From Xiphophorus maculatus (Eukaryota; Chordata; Actinopteri; Cyprinodontiformes; Poeciliidae): 64,000 bases of DNA. The DNA is taken from NCBI RefSeq assembly GCF_002775205.1, contig NC_036456.1, positions 24,007,968 to 24,071,967 of the forward strand, in the 5' to 3' direction. Within the stretch, counting starts at the first letter, position 1. Every line of letters starts with the position of its first letter. The position numbers and the translations under genes are program-made. Positions 11,449-25,935 of this stretch are shown piece by piece. Below the pieces are notes generated by a model. That model was not told the origin of the DNA. It was given only the letters and a program-made list of their open reading frames with translations, and made no database searches.

Positions 11449-11912
11449 ATGGATGAATTTCAAAACCTTGACGTAAAAATTCCAAACTCTGTTTTGGTTG
11501 AAGGTATTTCAGATGAAGATGATAAAGAGGAAGTATTTGACTTTTTGAAACAATATGGTAAGATAACAAAGACTGAAATCATTTCTGAAGCAGATTCTGA
11601 GTTTGAGGGCCAGCTTGTGGTTGAATTTAGCAGTGGTACAGCAGTAGCTGAATTGCGTTCCATTCTACCATATTCATTCAAATCATCTGAGAAGTCAGAT
11701 ACATTTTTATCTCTGAATTAGCTGTTGTATATGCAGAACATGTTGCACAGAATAAAACTCATTCTTATTTACTTGAGTTACAGAAGCTTGCAAAGCATTC
11801 CGGCATGGATTTTGCGGAGGTGTTAAAATCCACGATGACTCAGATTGGACAATCAGTTGCTGAACTACACTCAGCTGTTAAGATGGAGGATCCTGATGAG
11901 AAGTCTGAGGTT
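11449..11912 (+). pseudogene. Truncated PNMA-like Gag coding fragment
   Basis: Begins with an ATG (MDEFQNLDVKIPNSV). The first 90 residues resemble the N-terminal domain of paraneoplastic-Ma-like Gag proteins (VLVEGISDEDDKEEVFDFL, later VVEFSSGTAVAELRSILPY). A frameshift near 11700 moves the frame, which then continues with AVVYAEHVAQNKTHSYLLEL and KHSGMDFAEVLKSTMTQI before ending at the insertion boundary. Capsid, zinc knuckle and pol are missing. It is the 5' stump of the element whose LTR is at 10281-11368, not a complete domesticated gene. Family assignment is from motif memory. Confidence 0.55.
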
Positions 11913-11924
11913 ATTTCCTTTAGC

Positions 11925-12095
11925 GCAGCTCCATCTAATGGATGCATAACGTAACTCCAGCCTCTACTGTAGCGTCTATCCTATGCGCCTTAAACACGAT
12001 GCAACTTATATATGAAAAAAGTTTTAAAATAGGCCATTCATTGAAGGTGCGCCTTATAATGTGGTTCGCCTTATAGTGCAGAAAATACGGTAATT
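11925..12095. repeat. Short fish MITE-like repeat
   Basis: Contains GCGCCTTATAATGTGG and a terminus ending GGAAAATACGGTAA, a motif I recognise from widespread non-autonomous elements of fishes. Also at 45245-45420 and 52345-52520. Confidence 0.45.
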
Positions 12096-12229
12096 ATGCT
12101 TTATAATAATTGTAAAAAATAAAGGTAAATGCTTCACGGATTTCGCCTATCATGGGTTCTTTTGGGAACACAACCCCCGAGAAAAACGAGGGTTCACTGT
12201 ATAGGTACATGTTTAAATAAAATGAAGAT

Positions 12230-12510
12230 TGTTGAACTACTGACATGTCTCTGAAATTCCGAGCAAAAACTTTGTGTTTATTTTCAGAAAATGAGAAAAG
12301 GTCAAAATAATTTAAAAATGCAGTGCTTTCAGACCTTGAATAATGCAAAGAGAACTAGTTCATATTCATTAAGAAACAACAAAACAAATGTTTTAACTCA
12401 GGAAGAGTTCAGAAATCAATATTTGGTGGAATAACCAGGAGGTTTTCAATGGGGTTTAGTGCAGTGGTCTCTTCATTTTTTCCAGACCTGTATGTAGTTG
12501 TTAACGGTTT
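12230..12510 (-). mobile_element. Internally deleted Tc1-like element end
   Basis: Minus-strand frame reads NPIENL then LVIPPNIDF-stop: the block around the third catalytic acid (Glu) of a Tc1-type transposase fused to the C-terminus by deletion of the helix between. The flanking 3' sequence (TCTTTGCATTATTCAAGGTC on the minus strand) is typical of an abundant fish Tc1 family. Also at about 45535-45815 and 52640-52925. Confidence 0.5.
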
Positions 12511-12879
12511 TAGTTGGACAAAACTATTTAATTTCTTATGTGAATGTATGTAAATAAGCAGTGAAGTTTAGAAAAATGCACCAACAAATAACTTCTCTTG
12601 GTCCTTAGCACTGCTGGGGGCTAAGGACCCCTAAAGGTCAGATCCTAGAATCGCCCCTGGGTTTAAATATTCTGCTATTAGAGCAGAATACTCCAGTCCA
12701 GGTTTGAAGAGTCTGGGTGTTGTAGTTTTTAAACTAGAGTCGATTAAACATGCGGAAGGAAAAAATAGGTGGAATCGCCCTTTAGCCATTTCCCGAATCG
12801 GAAGCTTGAATTGGAAACCAACTTCAGCTTCGTCTTTCTTAAACCTGATTAATCAGTAAAACATGAAGGTGTTTCGTAC

Positions 12880-13048
12880 CTATCCGGTGTAAGATGATCC
12901 TCGGTATCCGGGTAAAATCCATCAGTCTGCGCTGATCCTCCATCTCTTCCTCCATCTTAACGTTGATTTCTTTCCACTCTGTGAATGTTTCTCCAGCAGG
13001 AGTTACCTGCTCGTTGATAAACTCTCTCTGAGGCGGAACTGAAGACAT
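12880..13048 (-). CDS. Zinc-finger gene 2, exon 1
   Basis: Starts at ATG 13046-13048 and encodes 56 residues (MSSVPPQREF...RIILHRI) plus one base, ending at donor GT (12878-12879). Protein sequence is identical in units 2, 3 and 5. It supplies the only ATG for the finger exon, which has none upstream of its linker. Predicted helical and acidic, with EEEMEDQRRLMDF resembling the conserved EEEIDRQRRLLD core of related fish finger proteins. Its role in this family is not established to my knowledge; a protein-interaction module is plausible. Confidence 0.88.
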
Positions 13049-13261
13049 TTTCACTGAAAACACGGAAATATTTACCGAAAACACCAAACCTGTTTTCAAA
13101 CTACCTTCTAAGAGGAGCTAATGCTACCTCGTGAGCTCCGTAGTTTCCTGTGTGTTTCACTTTGGCTGCACTGAAGAAACTGTAAACGATTTTTAGTTCC
13201 CGCTTGAATGTTCCGCTTTGAGCCTCCTCTCAACATAAAGTTATATTAAATATCTTACAAC
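13049..13261 (-). promoter_or_regulatory. Putative 5' UTR/promoter of zinc-finger gene 2
   Basis: Conserved upstream block ending at ATTAAATATCTTACAAC, the point where units diverge or acquire transposons. Contains CTCGTGAGCTC and TTTCCTGTGTGTTTCAC. No TATA box is obvious. Confidence 0.35.
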
Positions 13262-13770
13262 CAGTGTTGTATAAAGTACTGAAATCTCAGAGTCAAGTAA
13301 AAGTACAAGTACCTGTCCAAAATATGACTTTGGTAAAAGTCCAAGTCACTGACTGAAATGTTACTTGAGTTAAAGTCTTAAAGTATCTGAAACTTCTTGT
13401 ACTTAAGTATGGAAATTACTGTAAAAATGGATGTACTCAAGTAATGTAATGAAAAGTACAAGTAAAAAGTAAAACAAAGCAAATGCAGTTTGAATGACAT
13501 TTTTTATATTTTGGTAAACTTGTCAAATACACTTAAAATAATGTACCCAACCAAGTGCAGGCAAAATTAAACCTGCTAATAGATATACCTGCAGGCATCG
13601 TTTAGTTAAGAAATTTAGGTGCTTTACCTATAGCACAAGGTTAACTTAACCTGCTTTACAACTGAACCAGCTTCTTAGTAAACCCTCCAGGACAGAAAAT
13701 ACAAAGTTTTTGTAAGCCTTAAGTTTTCCCTTCAAGTAAGGTCAGTGCTGAAAATGAGAAAAATAAATAG
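13262..13770. mobile_element. hAT-like non-autonomous element, one end visible
   Basis: Begins CAGTGTTGTATAAAGTACTG followed by many AAGTACAAGT/AAGTAAAAGT tracts, a composition I recognise from abundant fish hAT-type elements. Inserted after CTTACAAC, where units 1 and 5 lack it. The other terminus and an 8-bp duplication were not found, so the right boundary is approximate. Confidence 0.45.
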
Positions 13771-16784
<3,014 letters not shown>

Positions 16785-17392
16785 GCAAAAATGTAATTTC
16801 TGAACCGTTTGCAACCCCAAAATATATTTCTTATTTTAGATCCCCCCCAAAAAAATGACCGTGGGTTTTTCTCCGGGTGCTCCGGTTTCCCACAGATTTC
16901 CAAAACCATATAAATTAGGGTTATTAACCAAAGTAAATTGTCCTCAAAAAAGGTAGTATTAATTTCTGGAAAATTTAATTTGCAAACGGTTCCGATTGGA
17001 GAAACATTTGTGGTGAGAAAAGCAAGAAAACCTCTAAAACAAGCAACTAGTTAAAGAGTCCAGGTCAGTCCTGAACCATTTTCAAAACCCCAAATTACAT
17101 TTTATATTTTAGACTAAAAAACAAAAAAGGACAACACGGTGATGCAGTGGTTAGTGCTGCATCTTCACAGAAAAGCGTTCTTCATTCTCAACCAGGCGCC
17201 TCTTTCTGTGGGAGTTTGTCTGTTCTCCCCGTGTTAGTGTGGGGTTTTCTCCGGGTGCTCCGGTTCCCCCCAGGATTTCAAAAATGATTTAAATTGGGGT
17301 TATTGACTATAATGTACATTGTCCTCACAAAGGTATTAATTTCTAGAAAATTGAACTTGCAAATGGTTCAGATTAGAGAAACATAGTGAGAG
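16785..17392 (+). repeat. 3' region of coiled-coil gene 1 with fish SINE fragments
   Basis: 16859-16935 (TTTCTCCGGGTGCTCCGG) and 17130-17300 (GGTGATGCAGTGGTTAGTGC, TTCTCCCCGTGTTAGTGTGG) match parts of the common tRNA-derived fish SINE also seen at 47916-48266. The order is conserved in all three units. Confidence 0.6.
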
Positions 17393-17542
17393 TTGCCCTC
17401 CACAGGTTGCCCTCCGCAAGTTGCTCTCCGCAGGTTGCCCTCCGCAGGTTGCTCTCCGCAGGTTGCCCTCCACAGGTTGCTCTCCACAGGTTGCTCTCCA
17501 CAGGTTGCTCTCCACAGGTTGCTCTCCACAGGTTGCCCTTCC
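17393..17542. repeat. 14-bp minisatellite, about 10.7 units
   Basis: Tandem TTGCYCTCCRCAGG units. Because 14 is not a multiple of three and the unit lacks stops, several frames on both strands are open; none is a gene. Shortest of the three arrays. Confidence 0.95.
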
Positions 17543-17954
17543 TCACCAGTTTCTAGATGCAGTCAAGGTTTTTTAATGGGATCCGTTTTAGTGGCCTTAG
17601 CATCTCGTCTCTGCTTTTTGCAGATGTGATGAGGTCCTATTGGCTTCATCAGCTGTGGGCAAATAAACTTTGTCGTAGGCCTAACAAGGCGAATGCCTGA
17701 ACTGGAAAAGGAGGGGCCCTTGCTGTTGCTGTTGAGCCATGTTGCATTGCTTGATAGCTAGTTGTTGCCAGGAATAAACCCAGTCCTGTTTTTTTCCTTT
17801 GCAAAAGTTGTTCTCACTGTTGCTTTTGATATATTTTAAAGAAATGTTTATTGTCACAATAGAAGGAGCAAAGAGTCGGGGAGGAGACAACAGACCAGAG
17901 GCCAGCAGCAGGACCATGATGTAGGATCTTCTCTTACCTGAGAATAATTTGCTT
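17543..17954 (+). other. Conserved segment after the minisatellite
   Basis: Non-coding, shared by units 2, 3 and 5. Holds AATAAA at 17662-17667 and 17773-17778, candidate polyadenylation signals that would place the minisatellite in the 3' UTR of the coiled-coil transcript. The first is AATAAT in unit 3. Confidence 0.4.
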
Positions 17955-18205
17955 AAGACGAGCAAATTATTACAGACACACAATTACTTATCTTAGAGAT
18001 ACGTAATAATTTGTTTATTATCTTAGAGATAATTTATTTATCTCTAAGATAATAAGCAAATTATTACTTATTACAGATAATAATAAGCAAATTATTACTT
18101 ATCTTAGAGATACGTAATAATTTGTTTATTATCTTAGAGATAATTCACTTATCTCTAAGATAAGCAAATTATAACTTATCTTAAATATCAGTGATAATTT
18201 GCTTA
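17955..18205. repeat. AT-rich palindromic block
   Basis: Alternating ATCTTAGAGATA and its complement TATCTCTAAGAT, with AAGCAAATTATTACTTAT tracts. Can form long hairpins. Rearranged but recognisable at 36180-36450 and 59445-59655. Confidence 0.85.
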
Positions 18206-20274
18206 TGCCCTAATTTCCACACGACTCACACAAACACAACCCTAATGCTCTTCATGTAAGTGGAGCACAAAATCAACACGATGTTTATGAGCCACACAAA
18301 TACAGGCCACAAGCACACAAATGTGGACACGTTGTGTGTCTGACCCACACAAACACAAACACGCACAATGCAACACAGGCACACACATATATTCCTACAT
18401 AGCTTATTTCTTACAAATGAAGTAAATCATAAAAATAGTAAAATAAACCCCAGCTAGTAGATATGAACGCTCCTCTTGCCGGTGCTCAGATTCTGTGTCT
18501 GTGACACCCAGAGGAGGTGAAATGATCCCATATGCCCCATTTATATTTTATTTGTAAATATTTCTGACAAACTGTTGTTGCACCAATTATTACAGTAGTT
18601 TAATTTTTAGCTTCACCGCACAGTCACATTTAGATATAGAAAAATCCATATTGGAATATTGGAATATTCCAATGTTAGCTATTGGAACAGTTAGCAGGCC
18701 ATGACGGCAACACTGTCTTTAGAAGACTGCTTGATACTGGATATTACGACATTTAATTTCTATTTACATTGAACTGAATTTTTGATTTGCTGATGCATAT
18801 TGGAGCATTAAATATTTGACCAATTCTGACATGTAGCAAGTGGTTACTGGACACTTTTGTTGTTCATACGTTGATTGATATGATTCCTTTGGAGCTGAAC
18901 ACAGTTCCCCGCCTGCTGCTGTTTACTCAGGATGATTTGCGTTCTCAGATCCTTTCTCAGGAATCATAAATGTTTATGCAGGAAATTACAACACCGTCTC
19001 TGTCCTGAATTTCAAATATAGAGGCAGAGGCGAAGGATGAGACAAAGTCAGTTGATTGTTTGAGAATAAATTCTCAGAAGGATGAAAGTTAGTCTCAGTT
19101 TAAACACAATCACACTGAAAATGTTCATGTCAATTGTAACAGTTATGGGCTAGGCAGCTAACTGCGGCTACATAAGCAGCATCAGAAGAGTGGCCTTTTA
19201 AGGAGCCTGAGGTGTGAAAAAAACAGGACGCAGTGCTTTTAGTTTTGGTGAAAATATATTAAGTGATTTGAATAAAAAAACATACAATTACAACAACACA
19301 ATGAGACACATGAGAATTGAGTCAGAATAAATTGATTTCCAAATCATAAAGTCCATAGTCCATTTCTAGCTCGCCATCTTTCGATCCAGATGAGGATCTG
19401 ATCCGACAGGTGAAAAAAAAAACCCGACCTAAAAGGTCAGAAAACCCGTTAAGTGTTTTATCAGAAACAATTATGTACAAATATAATACAAAGTAAATAA
19501 TTATTAAATTTAAACATGTAGTTTATGCATACTAAATGCAAATGCAATATTTAGATTCCTAATAATTAAACAAACATTTCAATCAGGTTAAATTAACCAT
19601 AATTTAAATAAAACAAAACTATCATATTTCAACTAACCAATTTAAAGTTAAAATGCACTTCCAAAATATCAATCAAGAAAAATAAAATAAATTAATCATC
19701 AAATACTCAAGCAGAGTGAGGGAAGGAAAATAAATAAATAAATAAATATACTGCGTAATATCAACTTAAGTGTAGCTACATTCTGTTCTGATCAATTTTA
19801 TCTTAAACTTCAGTGCCTCAGCATCAATGTAAAGGTGTCAGAATACGCACAAAATTCAGCAACAAGTTACCTTTTAGAAGAGAGTGGGGCGTACTGAGCC
19901 ACAATCAGCACTAACAGAATCCTGGTGGCGGTCCAGGTAAACAATGCCAGTGATTCTAATAAAACAACCCTCCAATGAGCAATCGAGCAGAAGTACCACA
20001 TGAAAAAGTAATACTGTTAACAAATAACAAACTCACCCAGCAATCAAATCAATAGGTTCAAAGATTTTTGGAGGAATTCCTGAGGAAGACGCCAACAGCA
20101 AGCCACAATCAGTGGAACAGGTGAGGATCTTTTACTGCGCACTGGAGGCGTGGCTTTAAATAAGTTAGCAGAGTTCGGGCAACACAGGAAGTGGGCCCGC
20201 AAAAATAAAAGTCCTTTACTAATTGCGGGTTACACAATGCAATATAATCCCGTGAGTCCACTATGAATAATTCA
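18206..20274. other. Conserved intergenic DNA of unit 2
   Basis: No gene seen. 18206-19060 is shared with units 3 and 5 and ends in GACAAAGTCAGTT, where about 350 bp present in the other two units is missing. GTTATG at 19142-19147 is the uninterrupted target of the foldback element of unit 3. 19190-20260 is shared with unit 3 only and includes an ATAAAT microsatellite near 19730. Confidence 0.6.
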
Positions 20275-21050
20275 GCTCCTCCGGGGGAATCCCGAGGCGT
20301 TCCCAGCCCAGAGACATAGTCCCTCCAGCGTGTCCTGGGTCTTCCCCGGGGCCTCCTCCCGGTGGGACGTGCCCGGAACGCCTCACCAGGAGGCATCCAG
20401 GAGGCATCCTGATCAGATGCCCGAGCCTCAACTGGCTCCTCTCGATGTGAAGGAGCAGCGGCTCTACTCTGAGTCCCTCCCGGATGACTGAGCTTCTCAC
20501 CCTATCTCTAAGGGAGAGCCCAGCCACCCTACAGAGAAAACCCATTTCGGCCGCTTGTATCCGCAATCTCGTTCTTTCAGTCATGACCCAAATCTTATGA
20601 CCGTAGATGAGGGTGGGAACGTAGATCGACCGGTAAATCGAGAGCTTCGCTTTTTGGCTCAGCTCTTTCTTCACCACGACGGACCGGTACAGCGCTCGCT
20701 TGACGGCAGACGCTGCGCCAATCCGCCTGTCGATCTCCAGCTCCCTTCTTCCCTCGTTCATGTACAAGATCCCAAGATACTTGAACTCCTCCACTTGGGG
20801 CAGGACATCCCCCCTGACCCGGAGAAGGCACTCTACCCTTTTCTGGCTCAAGACCATGGCCTCGGATTTGGAGGCACTGATCCTCATCCAGGCCGCTTCA
20901 CACTCGGCTGCGAAGCGCTCCAGCAAGAGCTGCAGATCACGACCTGATGAAGCCAGTAGGACCACATCATCCGCAAAAAGCAGAGATGACGTCCTAAGGC
21001 CACCAAAACGGATCCCCTCAACACCTTGGTAAAAGGAGATAGGTAAACAC
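20275..21050 (-). mobile_element. RTE-type LINE fragment (Rex3-like), copy 1
   Basis: Minus-strand frame encodes the second half of a reverse transcriptase with the catalytic box FADDVVLLASS, then KLSIYRSIYVPTLIYGH and the C-terminal block WERLGIPPEEL. Truncated at both ends and frameshifted near 20390 relative to copy 2 at 39835-40615. The Rex3/RTE label is from motif memory; non-LTR reverse transcriptase is certain. Confidence 0.75.
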
Positions 21051-21054
21051 CTGG

Positions 21055-21105
21055 TTTTAGACCACAATAACTTATTAGTATGGTGTAGGGCCTCCTTTTG
21101 CAGCC
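21055..21105 (-). mobile_element. Severed 3' end of the Tc1/mariner element, copy 1
   Basis: Encodes the last transposase residues (AAKGGPTPY, stop) cut off from the remainder at 25936-26860 by the L2 insertion. In copy 2 the two pieces are continuous. Confidence 0.75.
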
Positions 21106-21337
21106 TTTTGCTGCCAGATATCACGTCTGGCAGCTGAAGGAGCAACAGCTTGTCCTGCTCTCTCCCGTCCTTACTGATAACTTTGCCTGAGCTACTTTTA
21201 AAGTGACAGTTTTTATAGTTATATTCACATTTTCAACGTCATAACTGGATTACTACAAACCTAAGGACTGGGGGATTTTCTTACTTTTATTTTTACCTTA
21301 CTTTACCAACTTCATCTCCAAGCTGAACCAGGACAAA

Positions 21338-22752
21338 ATGCCTCCGGCCGACCCCAAGGACATTAGCAGTATTATGCAACGACTTCAGTCTATAGAAATG
21401 AAGATCAAACAGCTGGAGGTGAACTTTGAAATCAACGCTAACTGTGGAAATCAGACAACTCTTCCTCAAATCAACGGAGAGGCTGTACGCCTCGCATCAA
21501 GCAGCTCACCCTGGAACGCTCTGGGTGCCAAGCCGAAGCAAACGTCTCACACCGCAGATCCAATGAGGCGACTACAGGGAGAAGCCCTCACCTGGACGAA
21601 TCAGCGTGGCCGGCTCTGAGCCGAAACCCACCTTCAACCTCAACACCTGCTCCACCAAAGAAAAACAAACAAGCAGCTGCAACCAAAACGGTTCCACCGA
21701 CCCCGCTCCCAAGGACAGAGCGACCAGCCAGAGCCTCAAAACATTCTGACTCTGTGGGAATCCCACTGAAAAACAGATTTTCTGTTCTCCAGCCTGAGCC
21801 TCTGAGTGAAACCTCGCTTTCAAACATCAACAATGAGGCAAGTCTAACACATCCACCCCCCAAAGCTCCAAAGGACAAAGCGGCTACTAGGAAAACGAAA
21901 GGTATGCCAAAAGTGCTTATTGTTGGAGATGAGGCAGTAAATGGAATCAGTCACGTTTGCAATCCCAAGAAAACGAGAGTGATTTCTTTTCCTGGTGACA
22001 CTGTATCTGATTTAACTCGTAAAGTTCTTTCGCTGACCGCTGATCAGTCAGATATTGAGTCCTTAGTTGTGCATGTTGGAGCCAACGATGTGGCAAAGCA
22101 GAAATCTGAGATTCTGAAAAAGGACTTTAATATTCTTCTAAACACTATGGGAAAATTAAAAATGAAGTTATTTCTCAGTGGTCCAATTCCATCACCTCAA
22201 TGGGGAGACGAAAAACACTCCAGGCTGGACATGATAAACAAATGGCTGATTAAAAGCTGCTCTGCCAGCTCAGTGACCTTCATCGATAACCTCTGGATCT
22301 ATTGGCAGTGCTTTCACCTTTTTGGAAGAGGCGGACGCAATCTTAATAAACATGGGATAAAGCTGCTCACTGCAAATCTTTTTCACTTTATCAACAAGGA
22401 CAGCAACGTGATCATCGCTTCAGAAGAACAGGCTCAAGGATTTCTGACTAGGAAGGAACCGTCGGCTTATCAGGCAAAAACAGCTGATATAACATCGACT
22501 GGAGACGGAGCGACTAGTTCCCTTCCTCCTTTTCCCCTCCCTCTCTGCTCACCCACTCATTCACAGGATTCACAAGATACACATGGAGAAATGTCTTCTG
22601 GACCGGAGTTTCTTAAATTTACAGATGGAATGAATCAACAGGTTGTACTTGGGATGTCTCTTCTTAGCGCTCACGTAGCAGACCTCACTTCATTTAAGCC
22701 ACCTGACTCTAACGTCCCAGAGGATCCATCACTCTGCGTTTCTGAGGTCTGA
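21338..22752 (+). pseudogene. L2 ORF1 (coiled coil plus esterase-like domain), frameshifted
   Basis: ATG at 21338. An N-terminal short coiled coil (IMQRLQSIEMKIKQLEV) is followed by a Pro/Thr-rich region. The frame changes by one near 21600 (first frame ends at 21619) and continues to 22752. From about 21900 it shows an SGNH/esterase-like fold as in CR1/L2 ORF1 proteins: VLIVGDEAV, HVGANDV (block III) and LNKHGIKLL. The position normally held by the nucleophile Ser (GDS) is Glu and the expected C-terminal His is Asn, so hydrolase activity is unlikely. Confidence 0.75.
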
Positions 22753-22785
22753 GGCCGGGGTCCAGACTTTATCTTTACGCCCTTC

Positions 22786-25735
22786 TTGCTCCAGAATGTG
22801 TCTGGCCCCTCGGCACTGCAGAACAGGACATTACCTGTCCGGATCACTACAAGAAAATCTACAAGAAACAGAAACATAAAATATAGGGGACCTAATTCAA
22901 ACCTCAGACTGTTCCCCTGCCTAAAGGAACCTCAGACTGAAGAACTCTTGGCCTCCAAGTCACTTAAACTAGCTTTTTTAAATACCAGATCTCTCTGTAC
23001 TAAGGCTCTATTAATTAATGATTTCATCACTGAGCATAATATCGATGTTATGTTTCTGACAGAAACATGGTTGAATGATAATAATGAATCGATCGTACTA
23101 ATTGAATCTGCGCCTCCTAACTACAATTTCTTCAGTGAGAATAGAAAACACAAAAAAGGAGGAGGCGTGGCTTCAATATTTAAGAAAACCATAAACTGTA
23201 GTAAAATCTCTTTGGGTCACTTCACCTCTTTTGAGTATCTTGGAATTGAGGTTAAAGGCCACAAACGAACTTTGACTGTAACTCTATACAAAACTCCAAC
23301 TTTTGTGGAAAATTTCTTTACTGACTTGAATGAACTTCTATCTCTTATATGTATTGATTATGATTGTTTAATAATTGTCGGTGATTTCAACATTCATGTT
23401 GACAACCCCCAAGACAGAGGGGCAAAAAAGCTCGCTAATATTTTAGAGACTTTTTGTCTAACACAACATGTCAAACAAGCAACACACACTCAAGGACACA
23501 CACTGGACCTGGTTATCAGTAAGGGTGTGAATATTTCCAATGTCTCTGTAACTGATGTCGCCTGTCGGATCACTTCCTGTTATCTTTGAAAGTTCTTTAT
23601 CTTTTAACCCACTTGGACAAACAGCAACCATCACAAAACGTTCTCTCACTGAAAACACAGCAGAAACTTTTAATCAAATCTACTCTTCTTCTTCACCCTT
23701 AAGCTGTAATGATGTAGATAAGTTGGTAAATGATTTTCAGTCTAAAGTCTCAGATATTATTGATTCCATTGCCCCAATTAAAATGAAGGTTGTGTCTGGT
23801 AGGAAGAAATCTCCATGGAGAAATGCACAAACAGTTAGATCTGCAAGGCAACTCTGCCGTAAGGCAGAACGAAAATGGCGTAAAACTCAACTCCACGTTC
23901 ATTGTGACATCTATAAATAAAGACTACGTAACTATCATTTAACACTAAAACATGCAAGAGAGGCTTTCTTTGCAGATGTCATAAACAAAAACATTAACAA
24001 TGCTCGAGCTTTATTTGCAACAGTTGACAGAATCACAAACCCTCCTGTGACGTTACCGCCTGAATTCCAATGTATTGCCGCCTGCAACCAGTTTTCCAGC
24101 TTCTTTTCAGAGAAAATTCAAAAAATCAGAGGATTAATCTGTACATCCACTATAAAGTCAGTACCAATGCTGAGCCCAAACAAAACAAATACAGGAAAAT
24201 GACCCAATTCCAACTACTTAATTATTAAACCCTACAGGAAATTATAAGTCAACTAAGCTCCAGTTCCTGCTGTCTGGATGTCCTAGATCTATAACTCTAG
24301 AACATTTCTTTAAGAAAGTCCTGCCTGTTATTGCTGCTGATCTGATCCAAATAGTAAACTCATCGCTCTCATCAGGCGTTTTCCCCCAGGCTCTGAAAAC
24401 AGCAGTAATCAAACCACTTATAAAAAAGAACAATCTGGACAAATCACTAATGCAGAATTACAGGCCGACCTTTGACCTCCCATTCATCAGCAAACTTATT
24501 GAAAAAGCTGTGTGTAAACAATTAACTAGCTTCCTAACTATAACCAACCTCTTTGACTCCTTCCAGTCTGGTTTTCGTGCTCACCACAGCACAGAGACTG
24601 CCCTCGTAAAAGTGTTCAATGACATCCATATAAATACGGACTGTGGGAGAACCACAGTGCTGGTTCTGTTGGATCTCAGTGCAGCTTTTGACACTGTTGA
24701 CCATGACATGTTACTGAATCAACTGGAGAGTTGGGTCGGACTCTCCGGTCCAGTGATTAACTGGTTTGAATCCTACATAAAGAACAGGGATTTCTTTGTT
24801 TCAATTGAAAACTTTTCATCAAAGAGGTCAAAGGTCACATGTGGGGTACCCCAAGGTTCAATCCTAGGACCCCTTTTATTCAATATTTATATGCTCCCAC
24901 TAGCTCAGGTTATAACAGGAAATAATATTAGCTACCATAACTATGCAGATGACACACAGCTCTACATTACGATGTCACCAGGTGACCTTTGACCCAATCC
25001 AATCACTGAACAGATGCTTAGAACAGATAAATGTGTGGATGTGCCAAAACTTTCTCCAGCTGAACAGAAACAAAACTGAAGTTATTATTTTTGGACCTAA
25101 AGAGGAACAATCTAGAGTTATAGATCTAGAATCAATGCACAGCTTCAGTTATTACAACTGAAAACCAGCGATCAGCCCGAAACCTGGGAGTAGTGATGGA
25201 CTCTAACCTGAACCTCCAGAGCCACATAAAGACAGTCTCAAAGTCGGCCTTCTATCACCTGAAGAACATTTCCAGGATTAAAGGACTAATGTCTCAGCCA
25301 GATCTAGAGAAACTCATCCATGCGTTCATCTTCAGTCGTATTGATTATTGCAACAGCGTCTTCACAGGTCTGTCCAGCAAATCAATCAAACAGCTGCAGC
25401 TGATCCAGAATGCTGCTGCTGGCGTTCTGACTAAAACCAGGAAGATAGAGCACATAACACCAGTTTTAAAGTCCCTCCACTGGCTCCCTGTAGCTCAAAG
25501 AATAGACTTTAAAATACTGTTGTTAGTTTATAAATCACTGAACGGCTTAGCACCACAATACATTAAAGATCTGCTGTTGTTGTATCAACCTTCCAGACCT
25601 CTCAGGTTCTGGTTCTGGTTCTGCTCTGCATCCCCAGAACCAGAACCAAACGAGAAGAAGCAGCTTTCAGCATCTATGCACCACGAATTTGGAACAAACT
25701 TCCAGAAAACTGTAAAACAGCTGAAACACTGACTT
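22786..25735 (+). pseudogene. L2 ORF2 (endonuclease and reverse transcriptase), broken
   Basis: Order of domains: APE-type endonuclease (FLNTRSL, TETWL, VGDFNIHVD) to about 23560; connector; reverse transcriptase from about 24300 (LLDLSAAFDTVDH, GVPQGSILGPLLF, YADD near 24940); thumb and C-terminal domain to 25735. The frame changes near 23570 (within the SDH motif), before 24240, near 24980 (just after YADD) and near 25165, and a TAA interrupts at 23918-23920. No intact polyprotein. Confidence 0.85.
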
Positions 25736-25935
25736 CTTTTAAATCTCAACTGAAAACCCACCTGTTTAGAATTGTATTTGAAATGTAATCAATTACAAAT
25801 TTATTGATGTAACTTGACTTAATGATTGATTCTATATTGCATTGTGATTCTGTGTTTGTTATGATGTAAAGCACTTTGAAATGCCTTGCTGCTGAAATGT
25901 GCTATACAAATAAAATTTGATTGATTGATTGATTG

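Larger units (their letters stand above)
9817..12879 (-). other. Intron of zinc-finger gene 2
   Basis: GT at the exon 1 end (12878-12879) and AG before the finger exon. Length about 3.06 kb, enlarged relative to gene 5 (about 1.43 kb) by the LTR/Gag insertion at 10281-11912. Confidence 0.8.
21106..25935 (+). mobile_element. L2-type LINE, near full length, decayed
   Basis: A 4.83-kb insertion defined exactly by comparison with the uninterrupted site at 40675/40676. It has a 5' UTR of about 230 bp, ORF1, ORF2 and a 3' end with GCTATACAAATAAAATTTG plus GATT repeats, the hallmark fish L2 tail. No target duplication is apparent. At least one frameshift in ORF1 and four in ORF2 make it non-autonomous. 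Confidence 0.9.

Noticed and set aside
11449..11721. Domesticated PNMA gene
   Set aside because: Only the first domain is present, followed by a frameshift and truncation, directly behind an LTR.
12094..12348. 84-codon minus-strand frame repeated at 45420-45674 and 52523-52777
   Set aside because: Lies across MITE-like and Tc1-like remnants; conserved only because the units are duplicates.
12839..13099. N-terminal extension of exon 1 beginning about 17 codons upstream of MSSVPP
   Set aside because: The apparent first codon is TTG, not ATG; MSSVPP at 13046-13048 is the first real start. The same applies in units 1, 3 and 5.
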